A DNA stretch of 64,000 nucleotides, taken from contig JBAIZL010000002.1 of assembly GCA_036971475.1 (NCBI GenBank), positions 335,336,820 through 335,400,819 of the forward strand. The letters are read 5' to 3'. Made by a program: the position numbers and the translations under genes. Positions within the stretch are counted from its first letter, which is position 1. Each line of letters begins with the position of its first letter. Of this stretch, positions 53,020 through 64,000 are shown one piece after another. The notes beneath the pieces were generated by a model. That model worked only from the letters and a program-made list of their open reading frames with translations, made no database searches and was not told where the DNA came from. This stretch comes from Prosapia bicincta. Lineage: Eukaryota; Arthropoda; Insecta; Hemiptera; Cercopidae.

Positions 53020-56000
53020 TCGCATTACCACATTGGCGGGTGTAAGGCTGATACAGGCAGATTAGGGGTGTTTGCACGAACACATAGTGGTGTATACCTA
53101 ACGTACTGCAGGCATCTTTCTTGGGCACGTAGCCACTCGCATTACCACATTGACGGGTGTAAGGCTGATACTGGCAGATTAAGGGTTGTTGCACGAACAC
53201 ATAGTGGTATATACCTAACGCACTGCAGGCATCTTTCTTAGGCACGTAGCCACTCGCATTACCACATTGACGGGTGTAAGGCTGATACAGGCAGATTAAG
53301 GGTTGTTGCACGAATACATAGTGGTATATACCTAATGTACTGCAGGCATCTTTCTTGGGCACGTAGCCACTCGCATTACCACATTGACGGGTGTAAGGCT
53401 GATACAGGCAGATTAGGGGTTGTTGCACGAACACATAGTGGTATATACCTAACGTACTGCAGGCATCTTTCTTGGGCACGTAGCCACTCGCATTACCACA
53501 TTGACGGGTGTAAGGCTGATACAGGCAGATTAAGGGTTGTTGCACGAACACATAGTGGTATATACCTAATGTACTGCAGGCATCTTTCTTGGGCACGTAG
53601 CCGCTAGCATTACCACATTGACGGGTGTAAGGCTGATACAGGCAGATTAAGGGTTGTTGCACGAACACATAGTGGTATATACCTAATGTACTGCAGGCAT
53701 CTTTCTTGGGCACGTAGCCGCTCGAATTACCACATTTACGGGTGCAAGGCTGATACAGGCAGATTATTGGTTGTTGCACGAACACATAGTGGTATATACC
53801 TAACGCACTGCAGGCATCCTTCTTGGGCACGTAGCCACTCGCTTTACCACATTGACGGGTGTAAGGCTAATACAGGCAGATTAAGGGTTGTTGCACGAAC
53901 ACATAGTGGTATATACCTAACGTACTGCAGGCATCTTTCTTGGGCACGTAGCAGCTCGCATTACCACATTGACGGGTGTAAGGCTGATACAGGCAGATTA
54001 AGGGTTGTTGCACGAACACATAGTGGTATATACCTAATGTACTACAGGCATCTTTCTTGGGCACGTAGCCGCTCGAATTACCACATTGACGGGTGCAAGG
54101 CTGATACAGGCAGATTAGGGGTTGTTGCACGAACACATAGTGGTATATACCTAACGCACTGCACGCATCTTTCTTGGGCACGTAGCCGCTCGAATTACCA
54201 CATTGACGGGTGTAAGACTGATACAGGCAGATTAGGGGTTGTTGCACGAACATATAGTGGTATATACCTAACGTACTGCAGGCATCTTTCTTGGGCACGT
54301 AGCCGCTCGAATTACCACATTGACGGGTGCAAGGCTGATACAGGCAGATTAGGGGTTGTTGCACGAACACATAGTGGTATATACCTAACGTACTGCAGGC
54401 ATCTCTCTTGGGCACGTAGCCGCTCGCATTACCACATTGACGGGTGTAAGGCTGATACAGGCAGATTAGGGGTTGTTGCACGAACACATAGTGGTATATA
54501 CCTAACGCACTGCAGGCATCTTTCTTGGGCACATAGCCGCTCGAATTACCACATTGACGGGTGCAAGGCTGATACAGGCAGATTAGGGGTTGTTGCACGA
54601 ACACATAGTGGTATATACCTAACGCACTGCAGGCATCTTTCTTGGGCACGTAGCCGCTCGAATTACCACATTGGCGGGTGTAAGGCTGTTACAGGCAGAT
54701 TAGGGGTTGTTGCACGAACACATAGTGGTATATACCTAACGTACTGCAGGCATCTTTCTTGGGCACGTAGCCACTCGCATTACCACATTGACGGGTGTAA
54801 GGCTGATACAGGCAGATTAGGGGTTGTTGCACGAACACATAGTGGTATATACCTAACGTACTGCAGGCATCTCTCTTGGGCTCGTAGCCACTCGCATTAC
54901 CACATTGGCGGGTGTAAGGCTGATACAGGCAGATTAGGGGTGTTTGCACGAACACATAGTGGTGTATACCTAACGTACTGCAGGCATCTTTCTTGGGCAC
55001 GTAGCCACTCGCATTACCACATTGACGGGTGTAAGGCTGATACTGGCAGATTAAGGGTTGTTGCACGAACACATAGTGGTATATACCTAACGCACTGCAG
55101 GCATTTTTCTTAGGCACGTAGCCACTCGCATTACCACATTGACGGGTGTAAGGCTGATACAGGCAGATTAAGGGTTGTTGCACGAATACATAGTGGTATA
55201 TACCTAATGTACTGCAGGCATCTTTCTTGGGCACGTAGCCACTCGCATTACCACATTGACGGGTGTAAGGCTGATACAGGCAGATTAGGGGTTGTTGCAC
55301 GAACACATAGTGGTATATACCTAACGTACTGCAGGCATCTTTCTTGGGCACGTAGCCACTCGCATTACCACATTGACGGGTGTAAGGCTGATACAGGCAG
55401 ATTAAGGGTTGTTGCACGAACACATAGTGGTATATACCTAATGTACTGCAGGCATCTTTCTTGGGCACGTAGCCGCTCGAATTACCACATTGACGGGTGT
55501 AAGACTGATACAGGCAGATTAAGGGTTGTTGCACGAACACATAGTGGTATATACCTAATGTACTGCAGGCATCTTTCTTGGGCACGTAGCCGCTCGAATT
55601 ACCACATTTACGGGTGCAAGGCTGATACAGGCAGATTATTGGTTGTTGCACGAACACATAGTGGTATATACCTAACGCACTGCAGGCATCCTTCTTGGGC
55701 ACGTAGCCACTCGCTTTACCACATTGACGGGTGTAAGGCTAATACAGGCAGATTAAGGGTTGTTGCACGAACACATAGTGGTATATACCTAACGTACTGC
55801 AGGCATCTTTCTTGGGCACGTAGCCGCTCGCATTACCACATTGACGGGTGTAAGGCTGATACAGGCAGATTAAGGGTTGTTGCACGAACACATAGTGGTA
55901 TATACCTAATGTACTACAGGCATCTTTCTTGGGCACGTAGCCGCTCGAATTACCACATTGACGGGTGCAAGGCTGATACAGGCAGATTAGGGGTTGTTGC

Positions 56001-56763
56001 ACGAACACATAGTGGTATATACCTAACGCACTGCACGCATCTTTCTTGGGCACGTAGCCGCTCGAATTACCACATTGACGGGTGTAAGACTGATACAGGC
56101 AGATTAGGGGTTGTTGCACGAACATATAGTGGTATATACCTAACGTACTGCAGGCATCTTTCTTGGGCACGTAGCCGCTCGAATTACCACATTGACGGGT
56201 GCAAGGCTGATACAGGCAGATTAGGGGTTGTTGCACGAACACATAGTGGTATATACCTAACGTACTGCAGGCATCTCTCTTGGGCACGTAGCCGCTCGCA
56301 TTACCACATTGACGGGTGTAAGGCTGATACAGGCAGATTAGGGGTTGTTGCACGAACACATAGTGGTATATACCTAACGCACTGCAGGCATCTTTCTTGG
56401 GCACATAGCCGCTCGAATTACCACATTGACGGGTGCAAGGCTGATACAGGCAGATTAGGGGTTGTTGCACGAACACATAGTGGTATATACCTAACGCACT
56501 GCAGGCAACTTTCTTGGGCACGTAGCCGCTCGAATTACCACATTGGCGGGTGTAAGGCTGTTACAGGCAGATTAGGGGTTGTTGCACGAACACATAGTGG
56601 TATATACCTAACGTACTGCAGGCATCTTTCTTGGGCACGTAGCCACTCGCATTACCACATTGACGGGTGTAAGGCTGATACAGGCAGATTAGGGGTTGTT
56701 GCACGAACACATAGTGGTATATACCTAACGTACTGCAGGCATCTCTCTTGGGCTCGTAGCCAC
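53020..56763. repeat. Tandem duplication of a 16-monomer (1,872-bp) satellite block
   Basis: Rare variants in about 53,020-54,891 repeat 1,872 bp downstream in about 54,892-56,763. Examples are AGGGGTGTTTGCACG (about 53,065 and 54,937), GGCAGATTATTGGTTG (about 53,758 and 55,630) and CTGCACGCATCTTTC (about 54,160 and 56,032). A few private differences separate the copies, so the event is recent but not the latest. Confidence 0.8.
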
Positions 56764-57429
56764 TCGCATTACCACATTGACGGGTGTAAGGCTGATACAG
56801 GCAGATTAAGGGTTGTTGCACGAACACATAGTGGTATATACCTAACGTACTGCAGGCATCTTTCTTGGGCACGTAGCTACTCGCATTACCACATTGACGG
56901 GTGCAAGGCTGATACAGGCAGATTAAGGGTTGTTGCACGAACACATAGTGGTATATACCTAATGTACTGCAGGCATCTTTCTTGGGCACGTAGCCACTCG
57001 CATTACCACATTGACGGGTGTAAGGCTGATACAGGCAGATTAAGGGTTGTTGCACGAATACATAGTGGTATATACCTAATGTACTGCAGGCATCTTTCTT
57101 GGGCACGTAGCCACTCGCATTACCACATTGACGGGTGTAAGGCTGATACAGGCAGATTAGGGGTTGTTGCACGAACACATAGTGGTATATACCTAACGTA
57201 CTGCAGGCATCTTTCTTGGGCACGTAGCCACTCGCATTACCACATTGACGGGTGTAAGGCTGATACAGGCAGATTAAGGGTTGTTGCACGAACACATAGT
57301 GGTATATACCTAATGTACTGCAGGCATCTTTCTTGGGCACGTAGCCGCTAGCATTACCACATTGACGGGTGTAAGGCTGATACAGGCAGATTAAGGGTTG
57401 TTGCACGAACACATAGTGGTATATACCTA

Positions 57430-60378
57430 ATGTACTGCAGGCATCTTTCTTGGGCACGTAGCCGCTCGAATTACCACATTCACGGGTGCAAGGCTGATAC
57501 AGGCAGATTAGGGGTTGTTGCACGAACACATAGTGGTATATACCTAACGCACTGCAGGCATCCTTCTTGGGCACGTAGCCGCTCGAATTACCACATTGAC
57601 GGGTGCAAGGCTGATACAGGCAGATTAGGGGTTGTTGCACGAACACATAGTGGTATATACCTAACGCACTGCAGGCATCTTTCTTGGGCACGTAGCCGCT
57701 CGAATTACCACAGTGGCGGGTGTAAGGCTGTTACAGACAGATTAGGGGTTGTTGCACGAACACATAGTGGTATATACCTAACGTACTGCAGGCATCTTTC
57801 TTGGGCACGTAGCCACTCGCATTACCACATTGACGGGTGTAAGGCTGATACAGGCAGATTAGGGGTTGTTGCACGAACACATAGTGGTAAATACCTAACG
57901 TACTGCAGGTATCTTTCTTGGGCACGTAGCCACTCGCATTACCACATTGACGGGTGTAAGGCTGATACAGGCAGATTAAGGGTTGTTGCACGAACACATA
58001 GTGGTATATACCTAACGCACTGCAGGCATCTTTCTTAGGCACGTAGCCACTCGCATTACCACATTGACGGGTGTAAGGCTGATACAGGCAGAATAAGGGT
58101 TGTTGCACGAATACATAGTGGTATATACCTAATGTACTGCAGGCATCTTTCTTGGGCACGTAGTCACTCGCATTACCACATTGACGGGTGTAAGGCTGAT
58201 ACAGGCAGATTAAGGGTTGTTGCACGAACACATAGTGGTATATACCTAATGTACTGCAGGCATCTTTCTTGGGCACGTAGCCGCTAGCATTACCACATTG
58301 ACGGGTGTAAGGCTGATACAGGCAGATTAAGGGTTGTTGCACGAACACATAGTGGTATATACCTAATGTACTGCAGGCATCTTTCTTGGGCACGTAGCCG
58401 CTCGAATTACCACATTTACGGGTGCAAGGCTGATACAGGCAGATTAGGGGTTGTTGCACGAACACATAGTGGTATATACCTAACGCACTGCAGGCATCCT
58501 TCTTGGGCACGTAGCCGCTCGAATTACCACATTGACGGGTGCAAGGCTGATACAGGCAGATTAGGGGTTGTTGCACGAACACATAGTGGTATATACCTAA
58601 CGCACTGCAGGCATCTTTCTTGGGCACGTAGCCGCTCGAATTACCACAGTGGCGGGTGTAAGGCTGTTACAGACAGATTAGGGGTTGTTGCACGAACACA
58701 TAGTGGTATATACCTAACGTACTGCAGGCATCTTTCTTGGGCACGTAGCCACTCGCATTACCACATTGACGGGTGTAAGGCTGATACAGGCAGATTAGGG
58801 GTTGTTGCACGAACACATAGTGGTAAATACCTAACGTACTGCAGGTATCTTTCTTGGGCACGTAGCCACTCGCATTACCACATTGACGGGTGTAAGGCTG
58901 ATACAGGCAGATTAAGGGTTGTTGCACGAACACATAGTGGTATATACCTAACGCACTGCAGGCATCTTTCTTAGGCACGTAGCCACTCGCATTACCACAT
59001 TGACGGGTGTAAGGCTGATACAGGCAGATTAAGGGTTGTTGCACGAATACATAGTGGTATATACCTAATGTACTGCAGGCATCTTTCTTGGGCACGTAGT
59101 CACTCGCATTACCACATTGACGGGTGTAAGGCTGATACAGGCAGATTAAGGGTTGTTGCACAAACACATAGTGGTGTATACCTAATGTACTGCAGGCATC
59201 TTTCTTGGGCACGTAGCCGCTCGCATTACCACATTGACGGGTGTAAGGCTGATACAGGCAGATTAGGGGTTGTTGCACGAACACATAGTGGTATATACCT
59301 AACGTACTGCAGGCATCTCTCTTGGGCTCGTAGCCACTCGCATTACCACATTGGCGGGTGTAAGGATGTTACAGGCAGATTAGGGCTTGTTGCACGAACA
59401 CATAGTGGTATATACCTAACGTACTGCAGGCATCTCTCTTGGGCTCGTAGCCACTCGCATTACCACATTGGCGGGTGTAAGGCTGATACAGGCAGATTAG
59501 GGGTTGTTGCACGAACACATAGTGGTGTATACCTAACGTACTGCAGGCATCTTTCTTGGGCACGTAGCCACTCGCATTACCACATTGACGGGTGTAAGGC
59601 TGATACTGGCAGATTAAGGGTTGTTGCACGAACACATAGTGGTATATACCTAACGCACTGCAGGCATCTTTCTTAGGCACGTAGCCACTCGCATTACCAC
59701 ATTGACGGGTGTAAGGCTGATACAGGCAGATTAAGGGTTGTTGCACGAACACATAGTGGTATATACCTAATGTACTGCAGGCATCTTTCTTGGGCACGTA
59801 GCCGCTCGAATTACCACATTTACGGGTGCAAGGCTGATACAGGCAGATTAGGGGTTGTTGCACGAACACATAGTGGTATATACCTAACGCACTGCAGGCA
59901 TCCTTCTTGGGCACGTAGCCGCTCGAATTACCACATTGACGGGTGCAAGGCTGATACAGGCAGATTAGGGGTTGTTGCACGAACACATAGTGGTATATAC
60001 CTAACACACTGCAGGCATCTTTCTTGGGCACGTAGCCGCTCGAATTACCACAGTGGCGGGTGTAAGGCTGTTACAGACAGATTAGGGTTTGTTGCACGAA
60101 CACATAGTGGTATATACCTAACGTACTGCAGGCATCTTTCTTGGGCACGTAGCCACTCGCATTACCACATTGACGGGTGTAAGGCTGATACAGGCAGATT
60201 AGGGGTTGTTGCACGAACACATAGTGGTAAATACCTAACGTACTGCAGGTATCTTTCTTGGGCACGTAGCCACTCGCATTACCACATTGACGGGTGTAAG
60301 GCTGATACAGGCAGATTAAGGGTTGTTGCACGAACACATAGTGGTATATACCTAACGCACTGCAGGCATCTTTCTTAG
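57430..60378. repeat. Repeated 8-monomer satellite block, three copies
   Basis: A block starting at 57,430 recurs at 58,366 (936 bp, 8 monomers) and at 59,770 (1,404 bp, 12 monomers further). It includes rare features such as CCACAGTGGCGGGTG, TTACAGACAGATTAGG, GGTAAATACCTAACG and GCAGGTATCTTTC in the same order each time. Confidence 0.8.
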
Positions 60379-62989
60379 GCACGTAGCCACTCGCATTACC
60401 ACATTGACGGGTGTAAGGCTGATACAGGCAGATTAAGGGTTATTGCACGAATACATAGTGGTATATACCTAATGTACTGCAGGCATCTTTCTTGGGCACG
60501 TAGTCACTCGCATTACCACATTGACGGGTGTAAGGCTGATACAGGCAGATTAAGGGTTGTTGCACAAACACATAGTGGTGTATACCTAATGTACTGCAGG
60601 CATCTTTCTTGGGCACGTAGCCGCTCGCATTACCACATTGACGGGTGTAAGGCTGATACAGGCAGATTATGGGGTTGTTGCACGAACACATAGTGGTATA
60701 TACCTAACGTACTGCAGGCATCTCTCTTGGGCTCGTAGCCACTCGCATTACCACATTGGCGGGTGTAAGGATGTTACAGGCAGATTAGGGCTTGTTGCAC
60801 GAACACATAGTGGTATATACCTAACGTACTGCAGGCATCTCTCTTGGGCTCGTAGCCACTCGCATTACCACATTGGCGGGTGTAAGGCTGATACAGGCAG
60901 ATTAGGGGTTGTTGCACGAACACATAGTGGTGTATACCTAACGTACTGCAGGCATCTTTCTTGGGCACGTAGCCACTCGCATTACCACATTGACGGGTGT
61001 AAGGCTGATACTGGCAGATTAAGGGTTGTTGCACGAACACATAGTGGTATATACCTAACGCACTGCAGGCATCTTTCTTAGGCACGTAGCCACTCGCATT
61101 ACCACATTGACGGGTGTAAGGCTGATACAGGCAGATTAAGGGTTGTTGCACGAATACATAGTGGTATATACCTAATGTACTGCAGGCATCTTTCTTGGGC
61201 ACGTAGCCACTCGCATTACCACATTGACGGGTGTAAGGCTGATACAGGCAGATTAAGGGTTGTTGCACAAACACATAGTGGTGTATACCTAATGTACTGC
61301 AGGCATCTTTCTTGGGCACGTAGCCGCTCGCATTACCACATTGACGGGTGTAAGGCTGATACAGGCAGATTAGGGGTTGTTGCACGAACACATAGTGGTA
61401 TATACCTAACGTACTGCAGGCATCTTTCTTGGGCACGTAGCCACTCGCATTACCACATTGACGGGTGTAAGGCTGATACAGGCAGATTAAGGGTTGTTGC
61501 ACGAACACGTAGTGGTATATACCTAATGTACTGCAGGCATCTTTCTTGGGCACGTAGCCACTAGCATTACCACATTGACGGGTGTAAGGCTGTTACAGGC
61601 AGATTAAGGGTTGTTGCACGAACACATAGTGGTATATACCTAATGTACTGCAGGCATCTTTCTTGGGCACGTAGCCGCTCGAATTACCACATTTACGGGT
61701 GCAAGGCTGATACAGGCAGATTAGGGGTTGTTGCACGAACACATAGTGGTATATACCTAACGTACTGCAGGCATCTCTCTTGGGCACGTAGCCGCTCGCA
61801 TTACCACATTGATGGGTGTAAGGCTGATACAGGCAGATTAGGGGTTGTTGCACGAACACATAGTGGTATATACCTAACGCACTGCAGGCATCTTTCTTGG
61901 GCACGTAGCCGCTCGAATTACTACATTGACGGGTGCAAGGCTGATACAGGCAGATTAGGGGTTGTTGCACGAACTTATAGTGGTATATACCTAACGCACT
62001 GCAGGCATCTTTCTTGGGCACGTAGCCGCTCGAATTACCACATTGGCGGGTGTAAGGCTGTTACAGGCAGATTAGGGGTTGTTGCACGAACACATAGTGG
62101 TATATACCTAACGTACTGCAGGCATCTCTCTTGGGCACGTAGCCGCTCGCATTACCACATTGACGGGTGTAAGGCTGATACAGGCAGATTAGGGGTTGTT
62201 GCACGAACACATAGTGGTATATACCTAACGCACTGCAGGCATCTTTCTTGGGCACGTAGCCGCTCGAATTACCACATTGACGGGTGCAAGGCTGTTACAG
62301 GCAGATTAGGGGTTGTTGCACGAACACATAGTGGTATATACCTAACGTACTGCAGGTATCTTTCTTGGGCACGTAGCCACTCGCATTACCACATTGACGG
62401 GTGTAAGGCTGATACAGGCAGATTAAGGGTTGTTGCACGAACACATAGTGGTATATACCTAATGTACTGCAGGCATCTTTCTTGGGCACGTAGCCACTCG
62501 CTCTACCACATTGACGGGTAATAGGCTGCTACAGGCAGATTAAGGGTTGTTGCACGAACACATAGTGGTATATACCTAATGTACTGCAGGCATCTTTCTT
62601 GGGCACGTAGCCACTCGCTTTACCACATTGACGGGTGTAAGGCTGATACAGGCAGATTAAGGGTTGTTGCACGAACACATAGTGGTATATACCTAACGTA
62701 CTGCAGGCATCTTTCTTGGGCACGTAGCCACTCGCATTACCACATTGACGGGTGTAAGGCTGATACAGGCAGATTAAGGGTTGTTGCACGAACACATAGT
62801 GGTATATACCTAATGTACTGCAGGCATCTTTCTTGGGCACGTAGCCACTAGCATTACCACATTGACGGGTGTAAGGCTGATACAGGCAGATTAAGGGTTG
62901 TTGCACGAACACATAGTGGTATATACCTAATGTACTGCAGGCATCTTTCTTGGGCACGTAGCCACTCGCATTACCACATTTACGGGTGT

Positions 62990-63238
62990 AAGGCTGTTAC
63001 AGGCAGATTAGGTGTTGTTGCACGAACACATAGTGGTATATACCTAACGTACTGCAGGCATTTTTCTTGGGCACGTGGCAGCTCGCATTACTACATTGAC
63101 GGGTGTAAGGCTGTTACAGGCAGATTAGGTGTTGTTGCACGAACACATAGTGGTATATACCTAACGTACTGCAGGCATTTTTCTTGGGCACGTGGCAGCT
63201 CGCATTACTACATTGACGGGTGTAAGGCTGTTACAGGC
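62990..63238. repeat. Two adjacent identical variant monomers
   Basis: Two successive monomers both carry ATTAGGTGTTGTTGC, GCAGGCATTTTTCTTGG, GGCACGTGGCAGCTCGC and ATTACTACATTG and appear identical. This set of changes is seen nowhere else in the window, so it looks like one of the youngest single-unit duplications. Confidence 0.75.
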
Positions 63239-64000
63239 AGATTAGGGGTTGTTGCACGAACACATAGTGGTATATACCTAATGTACTGCAGGCATCTTTC
63301 TTGGGCACGTAGCCACTCGCATTATCACATTGACGGGTGTAAGGCTGATACAGGCAGATTAAGGGTTGTTGCACGAACACATAGTGGTATATACCTAACG
63401 CACTGCAGGCATCTTTCTTAGGCACGTAGCCACTCGCATTACCACATTGACGGGTGTAAGGCTGATACAGGCAGATTAAGGGTTGTTGCACGAATACATA
63501 GTGGTATATACCTAATGTACTGCAGGCATCTTTCTTGGGCACGTAGCCACTCGCATTACCACATTGACGGGTGTAAGGCTGATACAGGCAGATTAGGGGT
63601 TGTTGCACGAACACATAGTGGTATATACCTAACGTACTGCAGGCATCTTTCTTGGGCACGTAGCCACTCGCATTACCACATTGACGGGTGTAAGGCTGAT
63701 ACAGGCAGATTAAGGGTTGTTGCACGAACACATAGTGGTATATACCTAATGTACTGCAGGCATCTTTCTTGGGCACGTAGCCGCTAGCATTACCACATTG
63801 ACGGGTGTAAGGCTGATACAGGCAGATTAAGGGTTGTTGCACGAACACATAGTGGTATATACCTAATGTACTGCAGGCATCTTTCTTGGGCACGTAGCCG
63901 CTCGAATTACCACATTGACGGGTGTAAGGCTGATACAGGCAGATTAAGGGTTGTTGCACGAATACATAGTGGTATATACCTAATGTACTGCAGGCATCTT

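Larger units (their letters stand above)
13006..64000. repeat. 117-bp satellite DNA array, about 436 monomers
   Basis: From TAGCCACTCGCATTACCACA at 13,006 to the window end, one 117-bp unit repeats with no foreign insertion that I can find. The array continues past 64,000. The consensus includes ATTGACGGGTGTAAGGCTG, GATACAGGCAGATTAGGGG, TTGTTGCACGAACACATAG, TGGTATATACCTAACGTAC and TGCAGGCATCTTTCTTGGGC. It is about 49% GC against AT-rich flanks and has one PstI site and the palindrome GGTATATACC per unit. Common variants are GAT/GTT in GCTGATACA, AGGGGTT/AAGGGTT, ACGTAC/ATGTAC/ACGCAC, ATATAC/GTATAC, CTTTCT/CTCTCT, GGGCACG/GGGCTCG, and CAT, GAT, AAT, CTT or TTT after ACTCG. Indels are rare, so phase is kept over kilobases. 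A centromeric, pericentromeric or subtelomeric satellite is the likely nature; location cannot be read from the window. Confidence 0.98.
49141..64000. repeat. Satellite sub-block 4 (GCCGCTCGAATTACC variants)
   Basis: From about 50,790 many monomers carry GCCGCTCGAATTACC in place of GCCACTCGCATTACC, often with GGGTGCAAGG. Large exact block duplications occur within it (16, 8 and 12 monomers). Distinctive monomers include ACATTTACGGGTGCAAGG (53,730; 55,602; 58,415; 59,817; 61,690 approximately) and GCAGGCATCCTTCTTGG. Confidence 0.75.

Noticed and set aside
12989..64000. Many long open reading frames on both strands of the satellite, up to about 1,000 codons
   Set aside because: They follow from a 117-bp unit divisible by three. 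Starts and stops come from single-base monomer variants, frames overlap on both strands, and no known domain or gene signal is present.
13006..64000. CRISPR-like array
   Set aside because: There are no unique spacers between short repeats; the whole 117-bp unit is repeated head to tail, in a eukaryotic context.
13006..64000. CENP-B box or RNA polymerase III promoter in the satellite monomer
   Set aside because: I see no match to the CENP-B box pattern, nor to convincing A and B box sequences, in the consensus.

Overview
This is eukaryotic DNA, most likely from an arthropod and probably an insect. The support is an AT-rich background with long (TA)n runs, a piggyBac transposase with a plausible 5' splice acceptor, hAT and Penelope-like element relics, and a 51-kb tandem satellite. 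There are no operons, bacterial ribosome binding sites or prokaryotic genes. The species cannot be named from this window.

Left part (1 to about 13,005): a transposon graveyard with one well-preserved gene. It opens inside a 50-bp tandem repeat (1-415). Next come a LINE-like relic (about 1296-1530, minus) and a piggyBac element. Its transposase frame (1959-4046, minus, 695 aa) is uninterrupted, keeps the DDD catalytic residues and ends in a Cys-rich domain. The piggyBac right end is an inverted terminal repeat abutting TTAA at 4487-4490; the left end is only a decayed candidate near 1634. A diverged duplication (578-835 and 5280-6008) flanks the element. Its second copy is split by (TC)n/(TA)n runs and a 134-bp inverted repeat, identical by eye, that carries hammerhead-ribozyme-like cores. 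Further right are a hAT (GTF2IRD2/ZBED-like) transposase pseudogene (7747-9113, minus) and a Penelope-like retroelement (11,965-12,912). The latter is a foldback with a GIY-YIG relic and another hammerhead-like core, and it runs into (TA)n.

Right part (13,006-64,000): one uninterrupted satellite array of a 117-bp monomer, about 436 copies, continuing past the window end. The monomer is about 49% GC and holds one PstI site (CTGCAG) and the palindrome GGTATATACC. Because 117 = 3 x 39, one frame on each strand is open, giving frames up to about 1,000 codons that repeat a 39-residue unit. Single-base variants that switch starts and stops on and off, in-frame stops copied between repeats and the lack of any gene signal argue that these are by-products of repeat length, not genes. 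Variant monomers recur at exact multiples of 117 bp, showing irregular higher-order repeats and repeated block duplication.

The most interesting leads are: (1) the satellite and its both-strand 39-codon frames; (2) a 12-base identity, 14 of 15 with flanks, between the monomer core and the piggyBac terminal repeat; (3) the 134-bp foldback with hammerhead-like cores; (4) Penelope ends joined to (TA)n, one of them directly before the satellite.
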